Origin: Steinernema hermaphroditum
Lineage: Eukaryota > Nematoda > Chromadorea > Rhabditida > Steinernematidae
Direction of reading: 5' to 3'
DNA: 64,000 nt
Assembly (NCBI GenBank): GCA_030435675.1
Contig: CM059623.1
Location: forward strand, 3,064,012 to 3,128,011
Below, piece after piece: positions 46,716 through 57,804 of the stretch. A model generated the notes under the pieces. It was not told the DNA's origin. It was given only the letters and a program-made list of their open reading frames with translations, and did not search any database. Within the stretch, counting starts at the first letter, position 1. Each line of letters starts with the position of its first letter. The position numbers were made by a program, and so were the translations under genes.

Positions 46716-48948
46716 TTAAAAGCAGCTAAATCATCCATTTATTCAGAAACCATTTTTCGTTTTCTTTTTTTTTTCTTTTGTTCCTTCCGACCTTTTCATT
46801 ACGTTACTGCTGTCTTCCCGCCCGCAGGATAGTGTACCTTTCAACCCCAATAAGACACGAAATCGCTCCTCTTACAACAGAAAAAAAGTGAAAGTATTTC
46901 TCAAGAAACAATACTAATAAAGTATACTGCACTGTTTATGTGAGTACTTAATAAAGTTACATCTAATTCTTTCGTTATCTACCGTAATCGTCACCTTTTG
47001 GCTAAACGCTTTGCCGATTCCCAGAATGCAATGCCGACCTTCCGGTCGTAGGCCGATCTCGTCTCCGGTCCACATGACCAGCACGTAAATCACTCACCGA
47101 AACCGTGTTCAAAATGCAGCAAAACATGTCTTCTGACGCATATTTTCCAAAAATATTTCAAAATATACGTCCACGCACGTGTGTGTTTATCGGTCACATC
47201 ACGGTGGTGCGAAGTTTACCACCATTAAACTATGTATCAGTGAGACAGATGACGCATAAGGGTTTCCGTTTGGAGAGGAAGTGAAAGAAGAGTCGATCTT
47301 TGGAAGAGCGAAAGCCGGCAAAAAAACGCTAATTTTCATATGTAATGTATATGAGGAAACGGCAAACACGCGAAACGACGCTGAATGGTCACACGGCTAA
47401 TGGCTTATCCCATTTTGAATCGCCATTGAACTCACAACAACGGAGACACGTGACGCATATAAATACTTCCGATGAGACTTTATACGTAAATGTCGAGGGG
47501 AAACCACGGGATAATCCTATAGAGGGGAAAACGAGAAGGTGAAAACAGCGAGAAGCCGTCTTATTCGATGACACAAGACTGCTTACGGTAGTGTAAAAGT
47601 GCATGTGTGTGATGTTTTCAGTTTAAAAGTATAAAGTCCGCTCAAAAAGTACGACAGTACAGTGAGAATCGATGTTTTCTTTGATAGTTTTCATCTCTTA
47701 CTTCCATAGACAAAAATTTGCAACCGTAATGAGGTGGATATTTGGAGCAAACGCATCGGAACGGGCAGGGAAAACGTCAAACATGTAACACAAAGATCGA
47801 CGCGAGACAAGAGGAAAACGATATGCCTAGAAGAGTATATGAGCTATACAAAAATTGGCTGCTCAAAATATTCCTTGACTCTAAACCTTCCATAATATTC
47901 GTCGAGGGAGTTGACGCCAGTGGAGCACAGTAATCTTGAACTAGTCATTCTAAGTAGTATAAGTAGTGGTGAAAACCATATTCGGCAAAAATGCGTCCTT
48001 GGCCCGGTATGCCCGGAAAACAGAGTGCGGCTATCATTATTTCCAGCACTGTAGCCATTCGAAAGATGTACACCACGAGTGAAATATGCGTAATTATATC
48101 GGTAAGGACTGAACGGTTTTTAGGTCTCAGGTTCGGCACCTCGGCGCGGGCTTCAGGATCGTCATCTACCCGACTCTTACCCTATGCCCTGGAAGCACAG
48201 TACTTTTAAACTGGCCACTCCTATAAATTACGAACACTTTGCAATCAAAAAAAAAAGATACGATTCCAGTTCCGTTAAAACCTATGCTTCTGGAACTTTT
48301 CAAAGTGTCTGCTCAAAAGATCGACCTCAAATTTTGGCAGTGTGAAGAGTTCAGGTTGTCGACTTTGGTTCGTAGGTTCGGCACTTCGACGCGGGTATCG
48401 GGATCGCGATCTATCGTAGGGATCATGTATAGACACACAGCGGCCAAAACAAAGCGGTGAACTCAAGTATACACCGACCATCGATGGGAAAGTCCTCCTA
48501 ATTATGATGAAAATGAGCAAAAATTTGTGTTCTTTCCAAAAATTTGGAGCAAAGATCGACGCCAAACTCAAAAATTACCTACATATACGGACTAGCGTAA
48601 TGGAATTGATGCCCTTTGATTTCGTGAACACGCAACGGAATTGGCCCTCGAATTCCGAAATGGAAAGGAGTCCGGGCTCGGATTACTATCACTATTTCAA
48701 GGCAACAGTAACTAGGTTGTTACACTGAAAATGGCGCATCGTTACACCGTCTGAGTCCTCACTAATATAATCACATATATTTGACTCGTGATTCCACTGG
48801 CTAGACCAAGATTACTGTGCTTCTAGGGGATTTAGATTCAACGAATATTTTGGTCCAATGTTCGACCTCTTTGTCTTAACGCCTTCCATATCGTTCTGAG
48901 CGGAAAATGAACAAGTATGAATCAGAGAGAGCGAAGAGGGGTCAACAT
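46716..48948. other. No gene recognised; one fold-back family fragment and local duplications
   Basis: At 47761-47835 a diverged fragment of the fold-back terminal region (AGGGAAAACGTCAAACATG ... AAGATCGACGCGAGACAAGA) is present. GGTTCGGCAC(C/T)TCG(G/A)CGCGGG occurs at about 48131 and 48377 in the same orientation. No coding chain is supported. Confidence 0.45.
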
Positions 48949-49056
48949 TAGGGATGCACCGGCACGGAAAAAAACCGGAACCGAAACCGAAACCGGAATT
49001 CCGGCGCACAAAAAAAAACCGGAAAAACCGGAACCGGGTGCATCCCTAGTCAACAT
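48941..49056. mobile_element. hAT-like miniature element with perfect 8-bp target duplication
   Basis: The 100-bp element at 48949-49048 has TAGGGATGCACC and GGTGCATCCCTA ends and lies between GTCAACAT (48941-48948) and GTCAACAT (49049-49056). The interior is almost entirely CCGGAA / CCGAAA short repeats plus A-runs. It is the cleanest full copy of the family whose fused ends are at 3812-3827. Confidence 0.9.
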
Positions 49057-50059
49057 GTCCGGCGAAGTAGAGGGTTAGAAAAAGGCTTGAAATCGAGCGT
49101 TGCTGTAAGGATGAATTTGGGAACACACGGCCTTAAGCGGTCGGGATCTTTTCTCGGTCATTTTGTAGGCGCGTGCAACAGGTAAGACCCAACGATTTGA
49201 AAGCACTCACAATCTTATGGTACTAGGATTCGGATCACTGTTTCGCAACAAAATCAGAAGGCGCTCCCCAAGTTAAAAACTGAAAATTAATACCATCACC
49301 TGTGATCAGCTGTGATGGCGATAATATTATGTATTTTTGAACGACTAGAATACGGTTGGGCCGTCTACACCAAAACACTCCAGTAGATAATGATAAGATA
49401 AAAGGGACACAAATTTGAGACATGTACTGGAGGAAAAAGAACTTTTTGACAACAAACAAGCAAATTCAGGTCCGTAGATGATTCCGTAGTAGAATTAAGA
49501 GCTTAATCGCCGAGACTGGAAGCTAATATTTCGATCTTATGTAAATTGTCAACAACACCATGTTCGTGGTAAATAAAAAATCGCTACCGTCTTCATTCTA
49601 GCTAATGTTTGTCGTCTCATACTAATGGTTTTCCTTGAAACTTGTCCGCCTGGATACATAGACATGCTTCCGTCGCATATGGAAACCATAAGAAAGATGA
49701 AACAAGATAACATTTATCTTTCCAGTCTCTAAGTTACGAATGAATAAATAATGAATTGAAAAAGTGGATAGAGACAATAGCGATTTCAATAATATTATGA
49801 TTTCACTGGGCGAAGGTATGTGTTTTGGCCGCCCACAAAAATTCAAACGAAAACGATAAGAAGTGCAGCGATGACGTGTGTCGCTAAAAGTACGCGATCT
49901 TTGAAACGGATGCTAAAACGATTCTATAAGTCTTAACATAAGAGTTTCTAGGAATTTAAATCATTCCGTTTATGTTCCAAGAACCGTTCTGAGTCACCAT
50001 TATTTTGTAGTATGATTTCACGATTTTGATATGTTCGGCCTCGCCATAAAAGTAGTGCA
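49057..50059. other. No gene recognised
   Basis: Nothing beyond short, domain-free frames could be seen. Confidence 0.4.
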
Positions 50060-50160
50060 AGATCGATTGCAAATTTGTAGGATTACGTTGTCCCCTGTCG
50101 TTTATTTGTGTCGGTGACGATCGGTCGAGTCGTCCGAAATGTTCTTTTCCATCGCGCAAT
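50060..50160 (-). repeat. Second short repeat family, inverted fragment
   Basis: On the minus strand ATTTCGGACGACTCGACCGA leads into CCGACACAAATAAACGACAG, the usual 3' end of the family. The upstream part is missing or diverged. Confidence 0.5.
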
Positions 50161-51304
50161 CTAGACCGAAATTGTCTGCTAGATTAGCTCCAATTAGTTC
50201 CAGAAGCCTTATAGAGGACTCGCTGGGGGAGTTCTGAAGGGCGGACCGGGAACTCATCCTTGTCGGCGGCGGTGGAGTCGTAGAGCGCCTTCATGGAGAA
50301 TCTGGAGGTTTTCAAGACGACGCCGGCTGATGCACGAGGTCACCTTCGTCGCCCCGCTGCCTGTTCAGAATCTTCATGGGCACCTGACTCCTTATACACA
50401 ACCTGATGAATCATCATTGGGGTTGGTAGCGATCGATCGGGGTAGTCGGCAGTACATGGACAGTCATAGGGAGCCCATGGATGGTCATAGATCATTTTGC
50501 ATAAACCGTGGATGATCATTGACAGCCCATCGACAGTCTGATGATCCAGCGCCAAGAATACTCCCATCTGTTCTATGGCTTTGCTTCCAGGTATCAGCTA
50601 TAAAATGACGCAGTGTACATCCACCTCCATGTGAATTAGTCATCTTCTATGAGAAGGCTAAGTAAACATCTTTCTAAGCAATTTGCAAAATGAGTCAAGT
50701 TGCCTTAAACTGTTTTCGATGATCCGTTTTTCACTCTGATGTCCTTCTCTGATTCAACTCAATAACAAAATTACTCTCTTATTATTAGTAGTCGTTTAAT
50801 TTAGAGAAACTATGTCAACATTATTATGTCGAAAAGTAAATAAGTGTAGAGAAGTGACCACGACGTCACCGACGCTAATTGATAGCAAGAATGGCGGGAG
50901 TGTCGAGACCAAACACGACACGTAGATCGCGAGTTAGACGAGGAAATGAACGCGGCGGAAATCCGTGTTTTCGTTGTTTAAGAACCGAACCATATGCACT
51001 CAAAAAGGTCAGAGAGAAGTGGAATCCAATTAGTGCATACCGTACTCTGGAAAGTCGAGAACAGGATTTTCGTGGGTTCCCGAAGAACACTACGCCATCG
51101 TATCTGCATTGTGACAAATTGATTATAAGGATCATGTGATCGTGACGAGATGACAGATCCAGACAGCTCCCTTTGACAGGTCTAGACAGACCATGAAACC
51201 ACATATGAAAAGAAGCAAGGCCATCTCTGGTCGAAAAGTGAAGCGACGTCTGACAAAAGAAAACTGACATCTGTATGACTGTCCCCACTGGTAAAGTGTG
51301 GTAT
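50161..51304. other. No gene recognised
   Basis: Imperfect GATCATC / CATGGATGGTCAT repetition at about 50455-50545 resembles decayed short-period sequence. The 137-codon minus-strand frame at 50875-51288 overlaps an 86-codon plus frame and has no domain. Confidence 0.4.
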
Positions 51305-51386
51305 GGCGAGATGGCCGAGCGGTCTAAGGCGCTGGTTTAAGGCACCAGTCTCTTCGGAGGCGTGGGTTCGAATCCCACTCTCGTCA
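51305..51386 (+). tRNA. tRNA-Leu (anticodon AAG)
   Basis: Type II tRNA of 82 nt. The acceptor GGCGAGA pairs with TCTCGTC (one G-T), discriminator A follows. Box A is TGGCCGAGCGG. The anticodon arm is CTGGT-TTAAGGC-ACCAG with AAG at 34-36, decoding CUU. The variable arm is TCTCTTCGGAGG. The T-arm GTGGG-TTCGAAT-CCCAC pairs perfectly. No intron is present, CCA is not encoded, and TTTTT follows at 51392-51396 as a polymerase III terminator. Confidence 0.96.
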
Positions 51387-51544
51387 AAATATTTTTGTTA
51401 TGCACAAATTGATCTACCTTAAGTCTCTTATTTACTTTTTATTTTTATTTTTTTCCCAGTCTTGTATCTTGTGAATACGTTTATAACAGAACGAAAACCG
51501 TTTTCCATCAGACACATGTGATAGCACACAGTATAAAAAGTGTT

Positions 51545-51626
51545 TGACGAGAGTGGGATTCGAACCCACGCCTCCTAGGAGACTGGTGCCTAAAACCAGC
51601 GCCTTAGACCACTCGGCCATCTCGCC
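51545..51626 (-). tRNA. tRNA-Leu (anticodon TAG)
   Basis: Same 82-nt type II structure as its neighbour, on the opposite strand. The acceptor GGCGAGA/TCTCGTC, the anticodon arm CTGGT-TTTAGGC-ACCAG (TAG, decoding CUA), the long variable arm TCTCCTAGGAGG and the perfect T-arm GTGGG-TTCGAAT-CCCAC are all intact. A TTTTT terminator follows at 51539-51535. Near identity to the AAG gene, with the anticodon changed, suggests one arose from the other by inverted duplication and anticodon shift. Confidence 0.96.
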
Positions 51627-52951
51627 ACGAGTCTCCATCAATGTCAAAATAGATATATCTGACAGTTGCTCATTCAGCCCTAACTTCCTCTTTCTTTCAA
51701 GACTCATTTTGTTGAAAATATAAATAAGTAAATAAATAAAATGGGGATTGCTTCGGATTTCTGTCTCGATGTACAATAAGCTCTGTAAACAAGTTGCCTC
51801 AAAATGACCCACTTCTACCGTACACCTGAAGCGTGACTTCCATGGTCTGTCTATGTATGCAAGACCAGACAAAGCGTCAAAGCTAATTTGCACAGAGTGC
51901 ATTTAACTATAAACATTCCCAGAATGGACAGACGACCACAAATCCGCGCAAAGCAGCTATTGAATCATTTCTTGAATTTTAAGCAACAAGTGCGGAGTGT
52001 TTTCCGATGTCGTAAAGTACACGTCTTGCAGCTGCAACACTCCTCGCCTAATCGCGGCAGCAATTAGTTCAATTTCTTCCTCCGCCTTCCTTCACGAACA
52101 CGTCATCGCACACCGAAAAGCTCATTATGAGTCAGCTAATAGCTGTGGTGCACCAGATCAGCACAAGTCGGTGTCAGAATCTGTGTGGAGGGATGTTCTT
52201 ATCTAGAAGGACTAAGGGAGAACATGGCTATGTATCTACCGTAAGGTGATTTTGCCGTTTTCGTGACCGTTTTCGTGATTTAATGACCGCCATACTAATA
52301 AAGGTAATGCAGGAATATATCGGACACGAAAATGTGGACAAGAAATGACTCAAATATCTTAACAAAAAGGGCAAAAAAAACTGTCATCCGCCCAAAAATG
52401 CGGCCTTATATGAGATGTCCTAAAACCATACAAAAGCGACGCCTTTAGGATGATTTGATACACGATTGAATAGTACCATTTCTCGTATACAATAACATAA
52501 ATTCGTATGTTCGAATAGGAAAAATCTCCGGCTGGTCATGATCCGACCAGAGCCTTAAAGCTGACAATCAAATGTTGGCCTAAACGTGCTCGTTTCCACC
52601 ACAAATAGAAAGTCAGCACACGAACAGGTGGCACGAGAGTAAAGACCAACTGTATCGGTGCGGAACACAATTTTTCGCGTGTGTAAAGGATACAAACTTT
52701 GTTTACATAATTTTGTTATCGAGTTCGCCAAACTTGACGGAGCTAGAGAGTTTAGCGGAGTCTTGGGCCATCGACCGCCCATCACCAAATGACATATGAA
52801 AGGTTATCAAAGCACCTTCAAAGCACCATCGACCCTATGAATTTCACGTGCGCTCCACACTAAAAAATCTTCTCATCGAAAAACAAGATTAGCTTCAGGG
52901 TCGCCACATGCCAGACGTTCCATTTTTGTCCGCTTCTGGTACGGACAAAGA
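51627..52951. other. No gene recognised
   Basis: CTACCGTA octamers lie near 51816 and 52238. No exons or mobile elements could be supported. Confidence 0.4.
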
Positions 52952-55488
52952 TAGATGTCTTCAACTAATCGAAGATGCCTTCAAATAGATTTGGATTCTA
53001 AATGATTGACTAGATTAAAAAGACCCGAAAAACACAAATGAAACAATTGCGCGAGTGGACATTCAAGACTCAAAAATCGGTTTTATTCCTTTGTTTTAGC
53101 GTTCACTTGACGGAATACGATTTTCTGAAAAGTGTGTTTTCAAGCGTTGCCCACAAAAATATAAATGACGTTTATTTAACAAAACAATTTTTGGAAGTCC
53201 CCCCACGGAGAATTCCTAAAAATGGTGCTCGGCGCACTTTAGTTTTCATCGTACATCTCCAAACGTGTGTGTTATTTCGAATAGCCAGCAGCTGACAGAA
53301 TAGCAGCTGCATGGAAATAGGTGCTTAGGTCAAGATCTGGACGTAGTTTGAATGTCTAATAAAAAATGAATGCAGCTCTTCTACGTAATTTTTATTCCGC
53401 CCGATCTTTGGCGTTTCTCTAAATGATGTTTTATTCTCGGAAATGAGATGTTTTTGTGGTTTCTATCTTTTCACAGAAGTGTGGTTTCCTTACAGAAAAA
53501 AAGTTTCCTAACAAACCCTTTAAGGACGGTTCTAACTGATTCTGATTTGATGAAATAAAGTAAAGTAAAGTAAGTAAAGTAACATTGTTTAAACGGAACT
53601 CACGATCTTGATTGTCCAAGTAGTAGGTCGACCATGAAGACAGAATAGTGCATCAAAAAAATCAGAAACAAGGTGAAAATTGATGTTATCGAGTATCGAG
53701 CTTCTTTTCTATCAAGAATTTTTTGACTTTTTTGCTTTTAAATTCTACAAAACAGCTAATTCAATGTCCTCATCGATATTTCCAAACCCCTTTGCATGTT
53801 CTTCGCTTCTCAGGCTGCCTTTCAATGTGTCACTATTTTTGCAATTCTGGAAAACGCTAATTCCGTCACTGTCGAGACGTTTTCCCATCGTTGTTTGTGA
53901 GCAATAACTCACATATTGGGACAATGGGCCTTTTTGCAGAGCTTATGGATTACGGTAGATTTGGTTTTATGTAAGTGCATGGAATCCCAACCCAAGTGAT
54001 AAACGAAAGAACGAAGACGAAGTTGATTATGTGAGAAAATATCCCAGCTATGGCAGCAAGTCATACTCATTTCCCTTGCGCTTACGCTCTGCTGCTTCTT
54101 CGGGTGCTTGATTTTAGCAGTTTTTTTCCTTCTCTTCTGTTGTAGTCACTCTCCACACTTCTGTGATCCACCGAAGCAGGATTAAACTAAAAATCGGGGT
54201 AGAAATGGGGTAAATCGCCTGTAAAATGAATTCAGAACTCTACAAGTTGGAATTTAGACCTTCAGAAGTACTAGGATATCAGCGAAGCCGTCAAAACAAC
54301 AGGGCTCGCCCTTCGGGCTCGCATTAAATCAATAGGCATAGTCCTAAGCCGGAGCCTAAGCCAAGCTGGGGTTTGCCTAAGCCAAGCCTGGATGTTAGGC
54401 TAGGTACAAAAATGAATACGGGGCTCGCTTCGTACGCCCGCAGCCTGAATTTGCAGACTGCAATCTGCGAAAATAAGCGGATCCTAGATTATCCATAACG
54501 AGAGATGAGATCTTGTGCGGAGCGAACGATTGACGGGATCAATGGTGCAAAAAAACTCATTTGTCTCGTTTGCCCATTCCAGACAGTTCCCTAATTTTCA
54601 AGCTATAGAATAGGTAGGCCGCCCAACGCGAAAAGAGGCTGTCTTTGTGATGCATTTGCCGAAGAACAGAAAACTATTGCTATAGCTGGGATATTTTCTC
54701 GCAAGGATATTTTCTCCACCAACAGATGAAGTTGAATGGTGGACCGTTGATTGGAAGATCATCAACCGAAAAAACCATTGAGTGCACCCCTCACCAGTTC
54801 GCCAAGAAAGCGCTTCATAAAATATTCCCTATCCATGGGAGTCAAGGAGCTAACAAGGGGCATTCACTTCTTACCGACTACCAAACACTCGAGAATCCTA
54901 TCCAAGAACGCCGTCGAAATCGTTTTCTAAATCTCTCGTCAAGACACATACGGTATTCTTTCCCTAGTTTCCCCTCCGATTTCCGCCTCAAATGCCATTT
55001 TCCCAGATTCCATCACTCATTCACACCTAATTGACTATGTGACATTACATATGTGTCTTCAGCGTCTGTTTTTCTGCGAACACGTTTACAACATCCACAC
55101 GTCGACCGCCCGCTGGCGCTTCCGCTACTCACAACCGGAAGACGGCGCCGTAGCGACGCGGCCCACATGGATCGGTGGCGCGGAAACGCGGCCACCACAC
55201 ACGCCGGATGACTACGGTAGTTGAGTCACAAGCTGTTGAGATTTTGAGTATTTGCTTCATGGTGGGGGATGAAGCGTCTACTTGTCTAACAGGAACAGAC
55301 ATAATGAGACTTTTTCTCTAAAAATCTCTTCAAAAAAAAACACAACGGTGTAGTATAAAACGCTTGTTTTAGAATGACGTCCCCGAAGTCGGAGTGGGCG
55401 CAATTTCATAGTTTTTTTGTGTGTATTTTCGCTTTCAAAAGCGCCGAACCACAGGAATCAGACCGACACGACTGGACATGACGACGGT
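52952..55488 (-). repeat. Right arm of the 2.5-kb inverted duplication (partner 35615-38106)
   Basis: Reverse-complement partner of the left arm. The frames of 85 codons (53038-53295), 75 codons (53680-53907, shortened relative to the left copy) and 102 codons (54726-55034) are repeated here on the plus strand. The similarity is near complete up to the GACTACGGTAGTTGAGTCAC string at about 55208. Beyond it the match becomes patchy but still runs to about 55488. That two-step profile suggests either an older, longer duplication whose inner part was homogenised, or two events. Confidence 0.9.
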
Positions 55489-55987
55489 AACATGAATCAG
55501 TTGTTTTATGACAATTATATTCACATAATACATTTTCTGACGTAAAAAGGCTTTCGGCTTCAGGCTTCAGATCACTGTGAGTCACAAGCCATCTCAAGAG
55601 TACTCGCACGGCTAGCGAGAAGTTCAGAGAAATTAAAAGAAATTCATAAGGGACATTTCTGCAGAGGAACATGGAATAACTGCAGCATTCCTTTGTTGCT
55701 GTTACGTTCGCAGAACACCAGTTTTGGTCATAACGTGTGTGTCCTAGTTCGATTGACGTCGCATTTGGGACATCGTTGTTCCGTTGGCTTTCCGATGGTA
55801 CTGACGGGATTGATTCAAACTCCAAATGAAGCATCGTTTTCTTCCGATGCCATTGAGGTCGTTTCATGAGAGTTAGCAGAGTTCCGTTGGTGATCGGAAA
55901 AGAATTAAGATAAAAAGAAATTCGCAGTGTGTAGCCGTGTTTATATACTAAACACAGTCCTCTAGAATAGCGAATGTATTCCGTCAT
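55406..55987 (-). CDS. Hypothetical open frame, 193 codons; doubtful
   Basis: This is the longest uninterrupted frame in the window. It overlaps the diverged edge of the inverted duplication and the tandem repeat at 55.9-56.7 kb. It has several Cys residues but no recognisable domain. It begins inside a repeat unit, and the left-arm homologue (about 35615-35690) carries no equivalent long frame. I keep it only as a candidate exon. Confidence 0.15.
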   Translation of the reverse strand: MTEYIRYSRGLCLVYKHGYTLRISFYLNSFPITNGTLLTLMKRPQWHRKKTMLHLEFESIPSVPSESQRNNDVPNATSIELGHTRYDQNWCSANVTATKECCSYSMFLCRNVPYEFLLISLNFSLAVRVLLRWLVTHSDLKPEAESLFTSENVLCEYNCHKTTDSCYRRHVQSCRSDSCGSALLKAKIHTKKL

Positions 55988-56760
55988 ACCTGTAAGTATC
56001 GATCAGACCACCGATCGCCATAGATCGTAGGGCAAAGTCAAGGGCCTGCAGCATGCCACCGTTACTGTAACGTGTCCAGAACGCACAATTTAACCGCGGG
56101 CCAGATAAAGGAAACCAACGCTGGTGTTGTGCTAACATGCCAGCGGCCGAGAAGTAAATCAAAGGGACGAACTCAGTCGAAGTTCCTTGTCGGTGACTGA
56201 GAACTAGGTCGAACTCAGGCGGAGCTCGTTGATCCGTTCCTACGGGTGCAACGTGTAAGCATATAAATCTGTAAAATCCATCCATTACTACATTTGGATG
56301 GAATCAAGACATTAGAGAGCTTTTTGAAGTTTCAAGTTACTGGTGCGATACAGTGCGTGTTCTGTTCAATTCTCAATGCAGAGTTTCATCGGAAAAAAAT
56401 CTCGTGCTGTGTGCCAATATCCGTGTACATACATATACTAAACACAGTCCTATAGAATAGTAAATATTTCATCATACCTATGGATGAGTTTTTGTTGTTT
56501 TCCGATAATTAAGTATCGATCCACAAACCATGGATTGCCATGAATCGTAGGGCAAAGCCAAGTGCCTGCAGTACATGTATGCCACCGTTACTGTAACATG
56601 TCCAGAACACCACAATCGCCAGTAGCCGTACACTAAGCATAGTCGTATAGAATAGTCCAATTTATTTCGAAATGCCTGACTTTTTCTTGTTCTCCGATAA
56701 ATAAACATCGGGCCAAAGACCATGCACGCTTAGGTGAATGTCTCTGCAGCAGGGATGTGC
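55925..56760 (-). repeat. Degenerate tandem repeat, three units
   Basis: AAACACAGTCCT(C/A)TAGAATAG, then AAGTATCGATC, GATCGTAGGGCAAAG, TGCCACCGTTACTGTAACRT and GTCCAGAAC recur in the same order from about 55947, from about 56438 and, more diverged and partial, from about 56632. In one minus-strand frame unit 1 reads FWTRYSNGGMLQALDFALRS and unit 2 reads similarly before a stop. Duplicated exons of an unknown decayed gene are therefore possible. Confidence 0.6.
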
Positions 56761-56935
56761 GTAAGTAAAATTTTCGTTTTCGTAAGTCGTAAGTCGTAAG
56801 TAAAATTTCGTTTTCGTAAGTCGTAAGTCGTAAGTAAAATTTTGATTTCGTAAGTCGTAAGTCGTAAGTCGTAAGTACCAAAAAACCGTAAGTCGTAAGT
56901 ATTCGTAAGTCGTAAGTCCTAAGTAAGGGTCAACG
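56761..56935. repeat. (CGTAAGT)n tandem array with AAAATTTTCGTTTT spacers
   Basis: Runs of the 7-mer CGTAAGT (two to four in a row) alternate with AAAATTTCGTTTT-type spacers over about 170 bp. The array begins right after CAGGGATGTG, which resembles the hAT-like termini elsewhere in the window. Every unit contains GTAAGT, the consensus 5' splice donor, when read on the plus strand. A matching right terminus was not found. Confidence 0.75.
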
Positions 56936-57118
56936 TGTTTTCCGACACTTCAAAAATTCCAACACATCTTCCGAAGCACTCACAAGGGAAGTGTCAAACA
57001 TAGTCCCCGCATATTTGGCTGAAATTTTGTGCACGAGTAGGTCTTGTCTTGGTTATGTTGCTAATATTTTGAGAAAGTGATCTCAGATCTCAGTTGAAAT
57101 ACAAAGATGACAAATGGC

Positions 57119-57451
57119 TTTGGTTTATTTTATGGATTTGTATGTAAACAACGCCTTTTCGGTGCTTATGGGATTGTAAGAGAGCTTCAAATTCCCCGTT
57201 CATGCTTTTGCAGTGCACCTTGAATGGACCCCGAAAAGCGATAGTTACCTTTTGCATTTTGTCAAAATGTTGCATTTTGTCAAAATGCAAAATGCAAGAA
57301 AAGCCATATCCATATGAAAAGGTAGCTATCGCTTTTCGGGGTCCATTCAAGGTGCACTGCAAAAGCATCAACGGGGAATTTGAAGCTCTCTTACAATCCC
57401 ATAAGCACCGAAAAGGCGTTGTTTACATACAAATCCATAAAATAAACCAAA
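57119..57451. mobile_element. Fold-back element with 135-bp arms
   Basis: Arms 57119-57253 and 57317-57451 are reverse complements with only a few mismatches. The outer ends are TTTGGTTTATTTTATGGATT and its complement. The 63-bp loop contains a second small palindrome made of GCATTTTGTCAAAATG. No transposase is present. Mirror frames (57090-57371 and 57202-57627) are a consequence of the palindrome and are not genes. Confidence 0.85.
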
Positions 57452-57734
57452 AACCAAGCAAGGATTGCGATAGAGACGCTTGTATTGCTCTCCTTCTCTC
57501 GTATTCTTTTAATAGCTTGTTAAATACTGAAATATTCATTATTTCCTTACGTTCTGGGATTGATGCTACTATTGTTGACAAATCGTTCCTCTACCCACAA
57601 TCCGTGGATGGCTTTGGAGCTTTCTAAAATGCAGTCGATGTGCGCTGCTACAAATGAACAGAATAATAATAACTGATAACCATCGTTCATTGTGCCCCGC
57701 AGTGTGGTTAAAAAATAATAAGATAAAAATCCTT

Positions 57735-57804
57735 GGGATGACTGGGGTTCGAACCCGGATAGAGAATTTGCTGGCAAAAGCCACTGGCACTAAGCCAAGC
57801 TAAC
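57735..57804 (-). repeat. tRNA-like sequence, box A and box B present
   Basis: On the minus strand TGGCTTAGTGCC (box A-like) is followed at tRNA spacing by CCGGGTTCGAACCCC (box B). The acceptor arms (GTTAGCT and TCATCCC) do not pair and the anticodon arm is not a normal 5-7-5 hairpin. It is a tRNA-derived repeat or pseudogene, not obviously one of the two families seen elsewhere. Confidence 0.45.

Noticed and set aside
56761..56935. Possible CRISPR-like array
   Set aside because: Units are 7 bp with near-identical spacers, in a eukaryotic sequence; it is a simple tandem array.
57090..57627. Two mirror-image open frames of 93 and 141 codons
   Set aside because: They are the two strands of one palindromic element; the similarity of the translations follows from the inverted arms.
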